From Cacajao melanocephalus (taxonomy: Eukaryota > Chordata > Mammalia > Primates > Pitheciidae): 64,000 bases of DNA. Under the pieces are notes generated by a model that was not told the DNA's origin, ran no database searches, and worked only from the letters and a program-made list of their open reading frames with translations. The stretch spans positions 1 to 64,000 of the forward strand of contig CAUYLG010059245.1 in NCBI GenBank assembly GCA_963573385.1, in the 5' to 3' direction. Numbering within the stretch: position 1 is the first letter of the stretch; every line of letters starts with the position of its first letter. Shown in pieces: positions 63,857 to 64,000 of the stretch. Made by a program: the position numbers and the translations under genes.

Positions 63857-64000
63857 CCTGTGAGGCCGCGGAAGACCACTCCTTGTTCTCTGGCTGACTC
63901 CGGTTTTTGTGCAGTTCTTGCTGGACGCCGTCTTTAATCACCTCTCAGGACAGAGAGTTTCTGGACAAAAGCTCTGGGCAAATAGAAGGGTTATGCAACT
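63857..64000 (-). promoter_or_regulatory. SLC10A1: SLC10A1 5' UTR and possible proximal promoter
   Basis: The sequence upstream of the start codon, up to the window edge. The minus strand includes TATTTGCC (near 63980-63973), which fits a FOXA/HNF3-type TRTTTGY motif, appropriate for a liver gene. No TATA box is evident. The UTR/promoter boundary cannot be set. Confidence 0.4.

Overview
This is a nuclear genomic window from a simian primate. It is dense in dimeric Alu elements in both orientations and also carries LINE-1, MaLR and solitary LTRs, MIR/L2 remnants and microsatellites. The genes have short, spliced exons. Two protein-coding genes can be reconstructed completely: SRSF5 on the + strand and SLC10A1 (NTCP) on the - strand, arranged tail to tail. 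From memory, this pair matches the order on human 14q24. The SLC10A1 protein differs from my recollection of the human protein at about two dozen or more positions, so the source is probably a non-human simian. The level of divergence would suit a New World monkey, but this is an inference made without alignment.

Layout: 1-33.8 kb is intergenic and built largely of repeats. It contains nested LTRs at 6.0-7.8 kb, a GC-rich patch with a 22-bp tandem repeat and a CTCF-like site at 4.3-4.7 kb, and a processed MRPL42 pseudogene at about 28.0-29.8 kb that appears to have landed in a MaLR LTR. A CpG-rich promoter region lies at 33.9-35.0 kb. SRSF5 occupies about 34.07-39.25 kb with eight exons and a 272-residue SR splicing factor. 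Between the two 3' ends (39.25-42.78 kb) lie Alus and a perfect inverted repeat carrying AATAAA on both strands. SLC10A1 runs leftwards from about 63.97 to 42.78 kb, with five coding exons and 349 residues intact. Its introns hold two LINE-1 fragments, several Alus, a partial duplication of its own exon 2, and two hairpin-forming repeats of about 85 bp.

The two genes have no evident functional link. SRSF5 encodes a nuclear splicing regulator whose locus shows several self-regulation signals: a retained-intron product of 107 residues, a candidate poison exon in intron 5 and a tandem acceptor at the last exon. SLC10A1 encodes the sodium-dependent bile-acid importer of the hepatocyte basolateral membrane. 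I saw no sign of an undescribed multi-gene system. The observations most worth a second look are the candidate SRSF5 poison exon, the exon 2 duplication with intact acceptor sites, an Alu lodged within 10 nt of the exon 3 donor, and the three hairpin repeats.
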